In this document: piece by piece, positions 34,079 through 43,500 of the stretch
Layout: every line of letters begins with the position of its first letter
Numbering within the stretch: position 1 is the stretch's first letter
NCBI GenBank assembly: GCA_964551815.1
Contig: CAZKEL010000007.1
Coordinates: forward strand, 1 to 53,366
Reading direction: 5' to 3'
Length of the DNA stretch: 53,366 bases
From: D37C17 sp964551815
GTDB taxonomy: Bacteria; Fidelibacterota; Marinisomatia; SCGC-AAA003-L08; D37C17
The notes under the pieces: generated by a model
Databases searched by the model: none
What the model was told of the DNA's origin: nothing
What the model saw: only the letters and a program-made list of their open reading frames with translations
Position numbers and translations under genes: made by a program

Positions 34079-34804
34079 TTATTTCTTTTTGGCTTTTTTA
34101 ACAAAGGTGAAATCCTGTTTTGTTTCACCATCGCCAATCGTTACGGTGGCGTTTAGAGTTTTCCACTCTTTGGTTTTTTTATCCTTAAATTTTTCCTGCC
34201 AGGCAATGACTTCATAGGTTCCTGCCGGGATATTCTTTATAGAATAATTTCCATTTTCATCTGTTACTGCAAAGTATGGATGTTCAAAAACGGATACATA
34301 AGATTTCATCCAGGGGTGTACATCGCACTTTATGTGAATGGCATGTTCTGCTTTCTCAATTTTGATAGCTTTCTCCTTCACCACTTTTGGCATGGCAAAG
34401 TTAAATTCAGAATTGATGGATGGAAGTCCGTGAATATTATGCAGGGTTGCATCTGAGTTTTTTATGAGGAGTTCCTGACCCTTAATAAGACCCTGCACAT
34501 GAGGTTCATACACACAGCCCTTTTGATCTAATACTGCAGGTGCAGTAGGAACAGCACCCTCATATTTGACATCTTTTAAATATACCATCACATTTTTTAA
34601 ATAGCCTTCATCGTTCATGATAAAACTCTGTCTGTAAACCGGCTCTTTATGGGAAGATCCGCAAACGGGATCGGCATCCATTTTCAGTTTTTTTTGCTTG
34701 GGTCCTTTACCCTGAAAATTGACTCTTCCGCTGAGATCTCCGGCTACAATACTGCTGAGGAAAACACCGGAAATAGCAGTGATCATCATTACTTTCCGTA
34801 TCAT
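34079..34804 (-). CDS. Secreted cupredoxin-like protein with carboxypeptidase-regulatory-like domain
   Basis: 241 aa with a signal peptide (MIRKVMMITAISGVFLSSIVAG). The central part is cupredoxin-like: His residues in ATLHNIHGLPS and a CDVHPWM motif supply candidate type I copper ligands (His, Cys, His, Met). The end (about 185-235, 'ENGNYSIKNIPAGTYEVIAW') is a carboxypeptidase-regulatory-like beta sandwich. Similar proteins sit near respiratory or methylamine-utilisation genes. It may carry electrons in the periplasm, perhaps from the octaheme cytochrome of the nearby operon. That link is inferred. Confidence 0.83.
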   Translation of the reverse strand: MIRKVMMITAISGVFLSSIVAGDLSGRVNFQGKGPKQKKLKMDADPVCGSSHKEPVYRQSFIMNDEGYLKNVMVYLKDVKYEGAVPTAPAVLDQKGCVYEPHVQGLIKGQELLIKNSDATLHNIHGLPSINSEFNFAMPKVVKEKAIKIEKAEHAIHIKCDVHPWMKSYVSVFEHPYFAVTDENGNYSIKNIPAGTYEVIAWQEKFKDKKTKEWKTLNATVTIGDGETKQDFTFVKKAKKK

Positions 34805-34902
34805 TAAAATACTCCTGATTATTGTTTAAGTTGAAATTTTTGATTTAAAACAGACAGCAAAATTAGGAGGTGTAAGCAAGGCTATCCAAGACATTGTATT
34901 GA

Positions 34903-36627
34903 TTATTTTAGAATTATTAATTTGGCTGAAATACTGTGTTTTGGGGAGGTTATTCGTAAAAAATATATCCCACTGGATGTTCCCCTCCCATTCCAGGAGG
35001 TTTCATGTTTTCCCGGTAGTAAAAATTTTCTTTCCAATGTTTCAATCTGCTGACCCTGAACATTGAAAAGTGTAATGTCTATTTGGGTTGATTCCTGTGT
35101 TTCGAACTCAATCTTCACTTCCGGATTAAAGGGATTCGGATAAAGTCTTGTAAGGCGAAAATTCTCAACCATAATGCTCTCCTTTATTTCTAATTTCTCT
35201 CCCTGGCAAGAGTAGAGGGAATAATCAGAAAGATAGTGAGCATCATCCTTCAAACACCCGCCGGAGAGACTGCAGGGGTATTTGCAGGAACTATCACCAA
35301 TTCGTAATAAATGGGTAGAAAGGGTATCCACATTACAGGCGTCAGCGTCGTTACAACCCGTATAATCATGTTCAAGAGAATAACGGATATTAGCGGATTG
35401 TTCGGTAGTGAATCCACTTTCAGAATGGTATTCAGGGTAGCCTCTTCCTCCGCAGTATTGTGCCACAATGACCGGCTGCAGAAAGTTATGCCCCAGGGGT
35501 AGGTGATTAAATGCCGTTTTAGGGCATTCCGCAGCTATATCATTTTGAAAAGATTTATAACAGGAGTCCGGAAGTCCTTTTGTCCCCCAGAAACTGCCCC
35601 GTTCATCATAATTGGTGTACTGTGTACAATGTTCATCTAAACCCAATGGATGGGCAACATTCCATGATTCGCACCAGTTTTCCGGTGTTTCCACAGATCC
35701 CAGATAATTATAACCCCCCATTTTCAAAAGGCTTGATTCAGGGGTATAACTACCTCCCATTCCATGGTAAACACAGTCCCGTTTTCCATTCACCAATTCT
35801 GTGAAAAATGTACCGTCATTAAAGCCTGATTGCCCGGGGGTATCACAGATGAGATCACCCCTTAACCCACAGTCCTCTCCACTGACCAACTCCTGGGTGA
35901 AGTCAGCATTCCTCATCCAGATTCCTTCAATATGGAAAAGAGAAAAATAGTGGGCAATTTCATGGGGAAGGATGGCAATACTGTGAACCTTGGCAGGGTC
36001 ATCATTCATACCGGAAACACTGGAATGGCGCAGGGTAATGCCTGGTGTGTTTAAGTCAATACTCCAGGGATAGGTGGACATCCCTGAGATACTGGAGCAC
36101 TCTCCCGATAATTCTTCAATACAATGGGTGAGAAAAATATTTAATACATTAGGGATGGAATACCGCTTGCGGATACTCTCTACATTTCCACCAATGCCTG
36201 TAGAAATGGTATCATACCCTGCATCCCAGTGAGGATAAATTGGCAGAAGATGGGAGGGTGAATAAAATTTAATGGCAGCAATTGAGAATGTTTCGTTTAA
36301 GATTTGAATTGCCCTTTCCACCTTTTCATAACAGGCTTCCTCTGAGGTGGCCGTATATTCTGCATCACTTTTAAATCCTCCCTGGTAGTTACAAAAAGAA
36401 TGGGCAGCAGTATCCGTAAAAGATTGACGGAAAATATCATGAAAAATGATGGGAACCTGAAGCGTATCTCCCTTTCTTGTAAGCCCATTTTGTATATTAT
36501 TCCGTACTATTTCACGGTGTTGAATAAGATGTTCAATTTCTTGAAGGGTTATATTTCCATAATCATTGTCTGTAGAAAATTCATGACTGAAAATAAATTG
36601 AAAGAATATAATTAGTAATATCTGCAT
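34903..36627 (-). CDS. Secreted zinc metallopeptidase (M43-like) with type IX-like sorting domain
   Basis: 574 aa with a short signal peptide (MQILLIIFFQFIFS). Residues 222-232 read HEIAHYFSLFH, an HExxHxxxxxH zinc site. In it the Gly of the metzincin consensus is replaced by Ser. The following Cys-rich 'GDLICDTPGQSGF' region matches pappalysin/cytophagalysin-like M43 enzymes and the left-edge peptidase. After Cys-rich segments ('CNDADACNVDTLS'), residues about 487-574 carry RLYPNPFNPEVKIEF and GIYFLRI, a FlgD-like C-terminal sorting domain. It probably acts outside the cell on proteins. Metal binding is inferred from motifs. Confidence 0.87.
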   Translation of the reverse strand: MQILLIIFFQFIFSHEFSTDNDYGNITLQEIEHLIQHREIVRNNIQNGLTRKGDTLQVPIIFHDIFRQSFTDTAAHSFCNYQGGFKSDAEYTATSEEACYEKVERAIQILNETFSIAAIKFYSPSHLLPIYPHWDAGYDTISTGIGGNVESIRKRYSIPNVLNIFLTHCIEELSGECSSISGMSTYPWSIDLNTPGITLRHSSVSGMNDDPAKVHSIAILPHEIAHYFSLFHIEGIWMRNADFTQELVSGEDCGLRGDLICDTPGQSGFNDGTFFTELVNGKRDCVYHGMGGSYTPESSLLKMGGYNYLGSVETPENWCESWNVAHPLGLDEHCTQYTNYDERGSFWGTKGLPDSCYKSFQNDIAAECPKTAFNHLPLGHNFLQPVIVAQYCGGRGYPEYHSESGFTTEQSANIRYSLEHDYTGCNDADACNVDTLSTHLLRIGDSSCKYPCSLSGGCLKDDAHYLSDYSLYSCQGEKLEIKESIMVENFRLTRLYPNPFNPEVKIEFETQESTQIDITLFNVQGQQIETLERKFLLPGKHETSWNGRGTSSGIYFLRITSPKHSISAKLIILK

Positions 36628-36704
36628 CAGTATAAATTACAAAGTCAATTGGACAGGCTCAATTAATGATCTGAGGGGGGATAGGTTCCCCTTCCAACCA
36701 ATAT

Positions 36705-37412
36705 ATGAAAACTATTTTATTTTTATTTAGCAGTGTACTCTTTGCCCATGAAATTGATGAGGGTATGCCAAAGTGGAAACACTATTACCGTTGCGGATTG
36801 ATTCAATCTGAAGATAATGCAAGAGGCATGGGTGGATATTTCAGAATCAAACGCAATACAAACTATACCTTTAAAGATCTGCGATTATTTGCACATTATA
36901 TTTCATCTTCAGACAGCTATGTAAAATTGCGTTATAAAAACAGCACAAAGTTTGTAAAATTTTCTCAATTCTATAATTTTACTGTAGTTTCCTTTGACCA
37001 AAATAAAAAAGTGGGACTTAATATCAGGTCCCAGGGCAGTCAGGGTGCCGGGGTATTTTTATTAGACTATGCTTTTGGTCATATTAATACAGAACTTTCC
37101 TATTCCTATGATATGATGGACCATTTAAATGATACCCGCAAGTCCTCCTATTTGAAAGGGGGAATATTCTGGGATAATGAGCTTCCTTTTATAGAGTCAA
37201 AACTGGAAATAGAATATATATATCAAATCAGTGATTCAGAGCAACAGAACGATTTGAGCAGAACGGAAGTTTTATTCGAAGTGTTTTTCCCGGTGACAAG
37301 TAATCTCAATATTATTGGAGGATATGAAAGGGAAGAATTTTGGCATCAGGATGCAGGGTATTCCTTGTTTGTTTCCTTGGGGTATAACACACCTTTAAAC
37401 TGGAAGTTTTAA
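36705..37412 (+). CDS. Outer-membrane beta-barrel-like protein
   Basis: 235 aa with signal peptide MKTILFLFSSVLFAHE. The rest is rich in alternating hydrophobic/aromatic strands ('LRLFAHYISSSDSYVKLRY', 'NTELSYSYDMM', 'NIIGGYEREEF') and ends in Phe after 'SLGYNTPLNWKF', the usual end of outer-membrane barrels. No family was recognised. The last base of its stop codon adjoins the stop codon of the convergent transporter gene, with no bases between. Confidence 0.7.
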   Translation: MKTILFLFSSVLFAHEIDEGMPKWKHYYRCGLIQSEDNARGMGGYFRIKRNTNYTFKDLRLFAHYISSSDSYVKLRYKNSTKFVKFSQFYNFTVVSFDQNKKVGLNIRSQGSQGAGVFLLDYAFGHINTELSYSYDMMDHLNDTRKSSYLKGGIFWDNELPFIESKLEIEYIYQISDSEQQNDLSRTEVLFEVFFPVTSNLNIIGGYEREEFWHQDAGYSLFVSLGYNTPLNWKF

Positions 37413-40400
37413 TCAAGCTGAATTTGCCTTTCGAAGCCTTGCAGATAGTATCCGTACTATTCCCTGGATTAAGTTGATATTCCCTTCTGCCAGCGAATAA
37501 AAGTTTTCCCCGCGAATAGTGAGCAGCTTGGTTGCCGTCACCGCTTTGATAGAAGTTGACCTGGGTTCACCATCTAACAGAGACATTTCTCCAAAACATT
37601 CGCCTTCCTTCAATATTGTAATCTCCTGATTTTTGGTGAACACTGACACTCTACCCTGAAGGATTATGTACATTGAATCCCCCTGGTCTCCCTCATGAAA
37701 TACAATTTCCTCTGCCAGAAAATCCTCCTCCTCAGCAATCTGGGAAATTTGAAATAGTTCCTCTCCAGATAGTTTGGAAAATAAATCAGTCCCTTTTAAA
37801 AATAGTGTTTTATCCAGATGTGAATACATAGGTTTGCTCTCCTTAAATTTTTGGATGGTAACTACGGCAATTTCATTTTTTATAAGGGGATTTAGTTGTG
37901 CTTCCCCGGATAAATGTTTTTGAATTAAATGGATAAGGTTTTGCTCTGCAGCAAGAGAGATTCCCAAGACATTTTCCCAGAAATTATCCTGTTCTAATAA
38001 TTGAATTATAATTTCCTGAATGGTCCATAGTTTTTCGAAATGCTCAACAGTAGGTCGGTCATCGAAGATATTAGATATACTGTCTTTAAGGGAGTGGGGA
38101 ATCTTATCTTCAATTATCTCATATACTGAAGATTTAGCAGCATTATCTCCCGAATCAAGTATCCTTACCAGACCGGTGAATCCCTCATCACATTGCTTTA
38201 ACTGTAAGATTTTTATTATGTGTTTCATTTCAGTGAGGCAGCGGAAATTGAAATAGTCAATTAAGAGAAAATTAGCAGAGGTATTCCTCAGTGTTTGCAT
38301 TTTTGCTAAATAATTATTGGCTGAGTTAATCCTGTCTGAAAGAAAATGTAGCAGTTGGTTTTTCGTGATTTTCTTGTGTTGAACTCGGTTTACAATTGCC
38401 AATGCTGCATTGAGGATAATTTCATAAGGTAGATTTTCTGATCCCATTTTTAATTTTGAAATCAGTACATTAAGACTTTTTTCTGCACCAAACAGACCTA
38501 AACATTTATAATATAATTTTTCATTTTCAGGAGAAATTTTTAAAGGGGAGTGTAGGTGCGTTAATACTTCCTTTTCCAATATCTGCCAGGTAAAACTGGT
38601 TTTCAACAATGTCAAATTTTGTCTAAAATCGGTTATTGAAATAGATTGAAAAAATAAAGGTAGTAAATCCATTTGTTTAGCTGCAGAGAGGAGAATGACT
38701 GCATTGTATCTCAAGCGCAAATTGCTGCATAATAAAAAATATTCAATGAAGGGTGGTTGAATGAGTCGGGGAGTGAATTGTAGAAATTCGAGTATCGCAA
38801 CTTGAACGGATAGGTCAGAATTCTTTACATTATCTTCCATTTCTTTCTTTGAATGGTGAGATTCCAAATAAGGCAGGAGCAATTTTAAGGCGTCGAATTC
38901 AGGAGCAGTCACCCTATTCAGTCTTTCCTTAATATTTTCAAATGGAATAGGATATTTACGATATGCAGCTAACCAGACTGTCCAAGTGAACAAGGATGAA
39001 TTCTCGTTTTGAATCAAAGTATTAACTATTTCTTTAGAGAGAAGGTTGGGGTGAAGAAAGGCTAATTGGATTATCCGCTTACCTACTTCAGATGCTGCTG
39101 AATGGACTAAACTATTGAGGTCATTATTCCAGGGTTTGGGATTTACTGATTTAAATTGATCTAATATAAATAATTGCTGGCTTTTATTTCCTTCTAAAAG
39201 ATATTTTCTAATGGTAGAAATAATTTCTGAGTCAATGGAGTTTAGTTGAAGCGATTCAAGATTTAAGCTGAAAGAACCAATAGACCTCCTTAACTCATTT
39301 TTATATTCTCGCTTAGTAAGGAAAATAAATCCTCCCCAAAAAATAATGAGAGAGAAGAGTAGATAATTTATAAAATCTGCTGAAGCCCAACTTAGCATAG
39401 CAATTATAAGTAACCCTGTAAGCCCTTGTATAGAATTTTTCAAAGTACCATCTATCATGGGTTTGAGAAACCGCTTTACTTTTTCCGCTACAGGAAGCCA
39501 GAGAATTTGAGTGGCTGTGTCATATAAACTGAATCTGAATATCAAATCTGAAAGACGGGCTGCTAAAGCATAAACTATAACAGGACTCAACATAAGTAAA
39601 AATATGCTTGCTCCCAGACAAAGGGGTAAGAGGAGCAGTCCTGGTAAAATTCCCAATTTTTTAAGGATTTTTCCGGTTATAAAAAACTGCAGGATAGCAG
39701 TTATTATTCCCACCACCATATAAACCATTCCAAAAAGTGTTGTCAGTTCAGTTTCTGAAAGAGTTGTCCCTGCGATTATTTTAAACTGATACTCAATCAA
39801 GGTGATAACCATAGTAGAGACGATGACCAGACCCGCTAAAATGAGGATATAAGTATTCGACAAAATTCCTTTGGAAATCGTCCTGCCCTTGAAGGTGGGT
39901 TTGTAGTTTCTCCTTCTTTGTCTAATTCCATTCTTATTCTGCTTACGAATTTTCAGCAACAAGGGAGTAGAAGAGCAAAGCAGTAATATAGATAAGGGCA
40001 GCAGTAGGTCAGCTGAAATTAATCCCGTTTGGATCACTGTACCGATAAGGATGTTTGCAGCAGCAGCGGCAGCACTAATGGGACCAAATAACTTTTTGGC
40101 TTCTTGAATAGTAAATTGTTGATTTGTAAGGAGCCAAAACTGTGGAACCATTAAAGCTCCCATAATGTCCATCCACACATAGAGAACAGGATATTTCCAG
40201 CTCCAATGAAAGAAATTAAATACAATGAGGGAGGATATAAAAAAGAACAGGGTCAGAAAAATGACACGAATTAATACCATTCTCCGGGTAATATAAATAT
40301 AGAGTATTGAGAAGAGCGCTACGGCTATTGCAGAAGCTATAAAAATATATGGCAGAAAAGCAGGGTCAGAGCGGCTGAGGAAATAAACATCCCGAGCAGT

Positions 40401-40508
40401 TTTTCCCGCGATGAGTGCCCCAATGAGACAAAAATAATAAAAGAAGAAAATAAGAGATTTTCTACCCTCTTCTTTATTAAGTTGAAAGACCTTAGGGATT
40501 ACATTCAC
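37413..40508 (-). CDS. Nucleotide-transporter-like membrane domain fused to HEAT repeats and a cyclic-nucleotide-binding domain
   Basis: 1031 aa. Residues about 15-400 hold about 11-12 transmembrane helices with features of the NTT/AAA (ATP:ADP translocase) family, for example 'GKTARDVYFLSR' and 'GPISAAAAAANILIG'. Residues about 420-860 are HEAT-like helical repeats. Residues about 895-1025 form a cyclic-nucleotide-binding fold with the phosphate-binding cassette FGEMSLLDGEPRSTS; the Ala usually found after the Arg-Ser is Thr here. Fusion proteins of this kind occur in FCB lineages, but their substrate is not known. A cNMP-gated or nucleotide-sensing transporter is plausible. It ends exactly at the convergent gene's stop. 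Confidence 0.8.
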   Translation of the reverse strand: MNVIPKVFQLNKEEGRKSLIFFFYYFCLIGALIAGKTARDVYFLSRSDPAFLPYIFIASAIAVALFSILYIYITRRMVLIRVIFLTLFFFISSLIVFNFFHWSWKYPVLYVWMDIMGALMVPQFWLLTNQQFTIQEAKKLFGPISAAAAAANILIGTVIQTGLISADLLLPLSILLLCSSTPLLLKIRKQNKNGIRQRRRNYKPTFKGRTISKGILSNTYILILAGLVIVSTMVITLIEYQFKIIAGTTLSETELTTLFGMVYMVVGIITAILQFFITGKILKKLGILPGLLLLPLCLGASIFLLMLSPVIVYALAARLSDLIFRFSLYDTATQILWLPVAEKVKRFLKPMIDGTLKNSIQGLTGLLIIAMLSWASADFINYLLFSLIIFWGGFIFLTKREYKNELRRSIGSFSLNLESLQLNSIDSEIISTIRKYLLEGNKSQQLFILDQFKSVNPKPWNNDLNSLVHSAASEVGKRIIQLAFLHPNLLSKEIVNTLIQNENSSLFTWTVWLAAYRKYPIPFENIKERLNRVTAPEFDALKLLLPYLESHHSKKEMEDNVKNSDLSVQVAILEFLQFTPRLIQPPFIEYFLLCSNLRLRYNAVILLSAAKQMDLLPLFFQSISITDFRQNLTLLKTSFTWQILEKEVLTHLHSPLKISPENEKLYYKCLGLFGAEKSLNVLISKLKMGSENLPYEIILNAALAIVNRVQHKKITKNQLLHFLSDRINSANNYLAKMQTLRNTSANFLLIDYFNFRCLTEMKHIIKILQLKQCDEGFTGLVRILDSGDNAAKSSVYEIIEDKIPHSLKDSISNIFDDRPTVEHFEKLWTIQEIIIQLLEQDNFWENVLGISLAAEQNLIHLIQKHLSGEAQLNPLIKNEIAVVTIQKFKESKPMYSHLDKTLFLKGTDLFSKLSGEELFQISQIAEEEDFLAEEIVFHEGDQGDSMYIILQGRVSVFTKNQEITILKEGECFGEMSLLDGEPRSTSIKAVTATKLLTIRGENFYSLAEGNINLIQGIVRILSARLRKANSA

Positions 40509-40550
40509 TAAACAGGGTTTTGAGGATTAGGAATAGTGGAGTAAAAAATG

Positions 40551-43500
40551 CTATTTACACCAATATCCTAAATGGTGTCCCGCATCCTCAATACAGGAAA
40601 AATGATAATCCCGTGTGAGGCAATTATAAGAAACATTGATATCGCAGTCCTCTGGAAGTTGACAAATCGAAAGGGGCAGTGTACTGATTTTATTTGAACT
40701 GACCCATAATTTATGCAACCGTGATAAATTCGAAATGGATTCCGGTAGGGTGGTGATCTGATTGTTGGATGAGTAAAGTACCTGCAAATTGGTTAGATTT
40801 CCAATTCCCTCAGGAAGCTCAGAGAGTTGATTATAATAAATGAGCAGGATTTCCAGATTTGCAAGATTTCCAAAACTATTGGGCAGATGGGTGATTTGGT
40901 TATAATTGAGATACAATTCTCTAAGTTTTCGCAAATCACCAAAACTTTCAGGAAGCGATTTCAGATTATTGTTATCCAAACTCAGCCCCTGGAGATTTTG
41001 CAATTTCCCAATAGCATCAGGCAGTTGGTTTATTTGATTTTCATCCAAGACTAATTCCTCAAGGTTTGTCATATTGCCTGTCTCGATTGGTAATTTATCA
41101 ATTGAGTTTTTATCCAAATGAAGTATTTCCAAACCTGAGAAACGTCCAATTTCTTTAGGGAGAGTTTCTAATTGATGATCAATTAAGGCAAGAACCGTCA
41201 ACCTTCCATTTTCCCAGGACTGATTCCCAATAGACAGAGGAAGATTTCCCGTTAAGGAGGAATTTGTATTTATTATTGCCTGAAGTCCCTTTAAGTCTGT
41301 CTTTTTATAACAGAAATTTCCATCCACATTTTGAACATTCCCCGGAGGTGATGATATTCCATGGTACTCTTCAGTACAGTCAATACAATTTTGAGGTTCA
41401 TACTCAAGATTCCCATATTCATTAAGCTCATAATGGAAACCGAGATAGTTGTTCATACAATTTGGTGCAGCTTCACAGATGGAATTGTTCCCGGCAATAA
41501 AGCTGTGTATAGATTCTGTATCCAGATTCAACTCACAAATGGCAGGGGGGAGAGAGGTCATCTTATTTGAATTAATTTGAAGCTGTTTTAATTTTTTCAG
41601 ATTTCCAATTTTACCCGGCAGGGTAGTGAGCTCATTATGGTCTGCTTTCAGATACTGTAATTTTTTCAATCGGGTTATGGAGGCGGGAATGGAAGAGATT
41701 TTATTATTATGGATGTTTAATTCATTCAGCTGAGAGAGATTTCCTATTTCCATTGGGAGTGAAGTCAATGTATTACCCTGCAGGCTCAATTTGGTTAAAT
41801 TGGTAAAATTGCCCAATTGTGAAGGAATTGTCACTAATCCAAAATGGGTGAGGGACAATTGCAGCAGGCGGTTGTTTTTCCAAAATTGTTTTCCGATTTC
41901 CAGAGGGGATTGACCTTTAAGTGATGGATTTTTGCTTATGATTTCCTCTAAAGCGGATAAGTCTTTTTTACTGAAACAGATTGACTTATCCAACACCACA
42001 AGGTTTGGAGGGGTGCTGGTATATTCAACATACCTGCTGCCACATTGAGAACAGTTCTGCGGCATGTAAGCCGGGGACCCTGTTTCAATATACTCATAAT
42101 TAAATCCGGCGAAACTGTCCACACATTCTGGGATATTTTCACAAATGAAATTATTTCCTGCTACAAAACTATTGAAGTAAATATTCAGCTGCAACAGACA
42201 CATGGTTTCCGGTAAATAGGTTATTTTATTATGAGATACATCTAAATATTCCAGCCTTTTCAGGGTACCCATAGTTTCAGGGAGGGTAAACAGCTTATTA
42301 TGGGCAAAATGCAGACGCTGAAGGTTTTCCAGTTTTCCAATACTTTCAGGTAATGTTTCAATTTGGTTATGGTTGCAATGCAGTTCTTTCAACTTTGTCA
42401 ACCTCCAAATATTTTGAGGGATCTCATCAATATTGTTGTGGTCAATGGATAATCCTTCCAAAGATGTCATATTCCCCCAATCTTCCGGAATGTTATAAAT
42501 TTCATTATTATTCAAAGACAACACTTCAATGGCAGAAAGATTGCCTATAGAAGCTGGCAGGGAGGTCAGTTGACTATCATCCAGAAACAGATATACTAAT
42601 CGTCGGTTTTTCCATTTTTGTTTACCAATATCCAGTGGCTTCTTGTTTGTCAGAGAACTATTTTCATCAATAAGATGCTGCAGAAATGTCAGATCATCCT
42701 GGTTGAAACACCGGCTGCTGTCCAGCAGGGTTAAGGTAGCAGAATTGTAAGAAAGTTTAAGGGAGCCGTCTTCGCAGCAAAGGGATCCATCTCCTCCACA
42801 TAACCCGCAACGGTCATACTCTGCTTTACCCCCCCAAATACCCATACAGTCCTGTTTACAGTCATTTTTCGGATTTCGGTCACATACATTACAGTTATCC
42901 AGCATTGCTGTTCCACCCCAGACACCGTTGCAGTCTGCAACACAGTCATTATCAGGATTATCATCACATTTTCCACATTGATCCTTTTCTGCCATTCCAC
43001 CCCAAACCAAATTACAATCCTGAATACAGTCATTATCAGGATTATTATCGCAATTACCACAATTATCCAAAACGGCAGCACCTCCCCATACGCCGTGGCA
43101 GTCTTGCAGACAATCGTTATCAGGATTATTGTCACAGCGGTTGCAGTTATCAAGCTTGGCATGCCCCCCCCAAATTCCGTTACAATCTCTTTCACAGGGA
43201 GTTTTTCCGGTATTCCCACCAGTACAGATGTCACAATCATCTAAATTCGCTGTACCATTACAAACATTATTACAGTCAATTTCAAACAGACATTCACCTT
43301 GGCAATTGTGAAAATCTTTTGGACCGCTGCCCCCACAGACGCCGCATTCATCTTCCAGCAGTGTACCGCAAAGAGTGCCTGCACAGTCAACTTCATTGGA
43401 TTCACAGTAAATATATTCGTCCAGATCACTACAGTCTTCGATCCAAAATTCACTATAATCGGGGCAGACCATATCTTTCATGAATCTGCTGCCTAATCCG

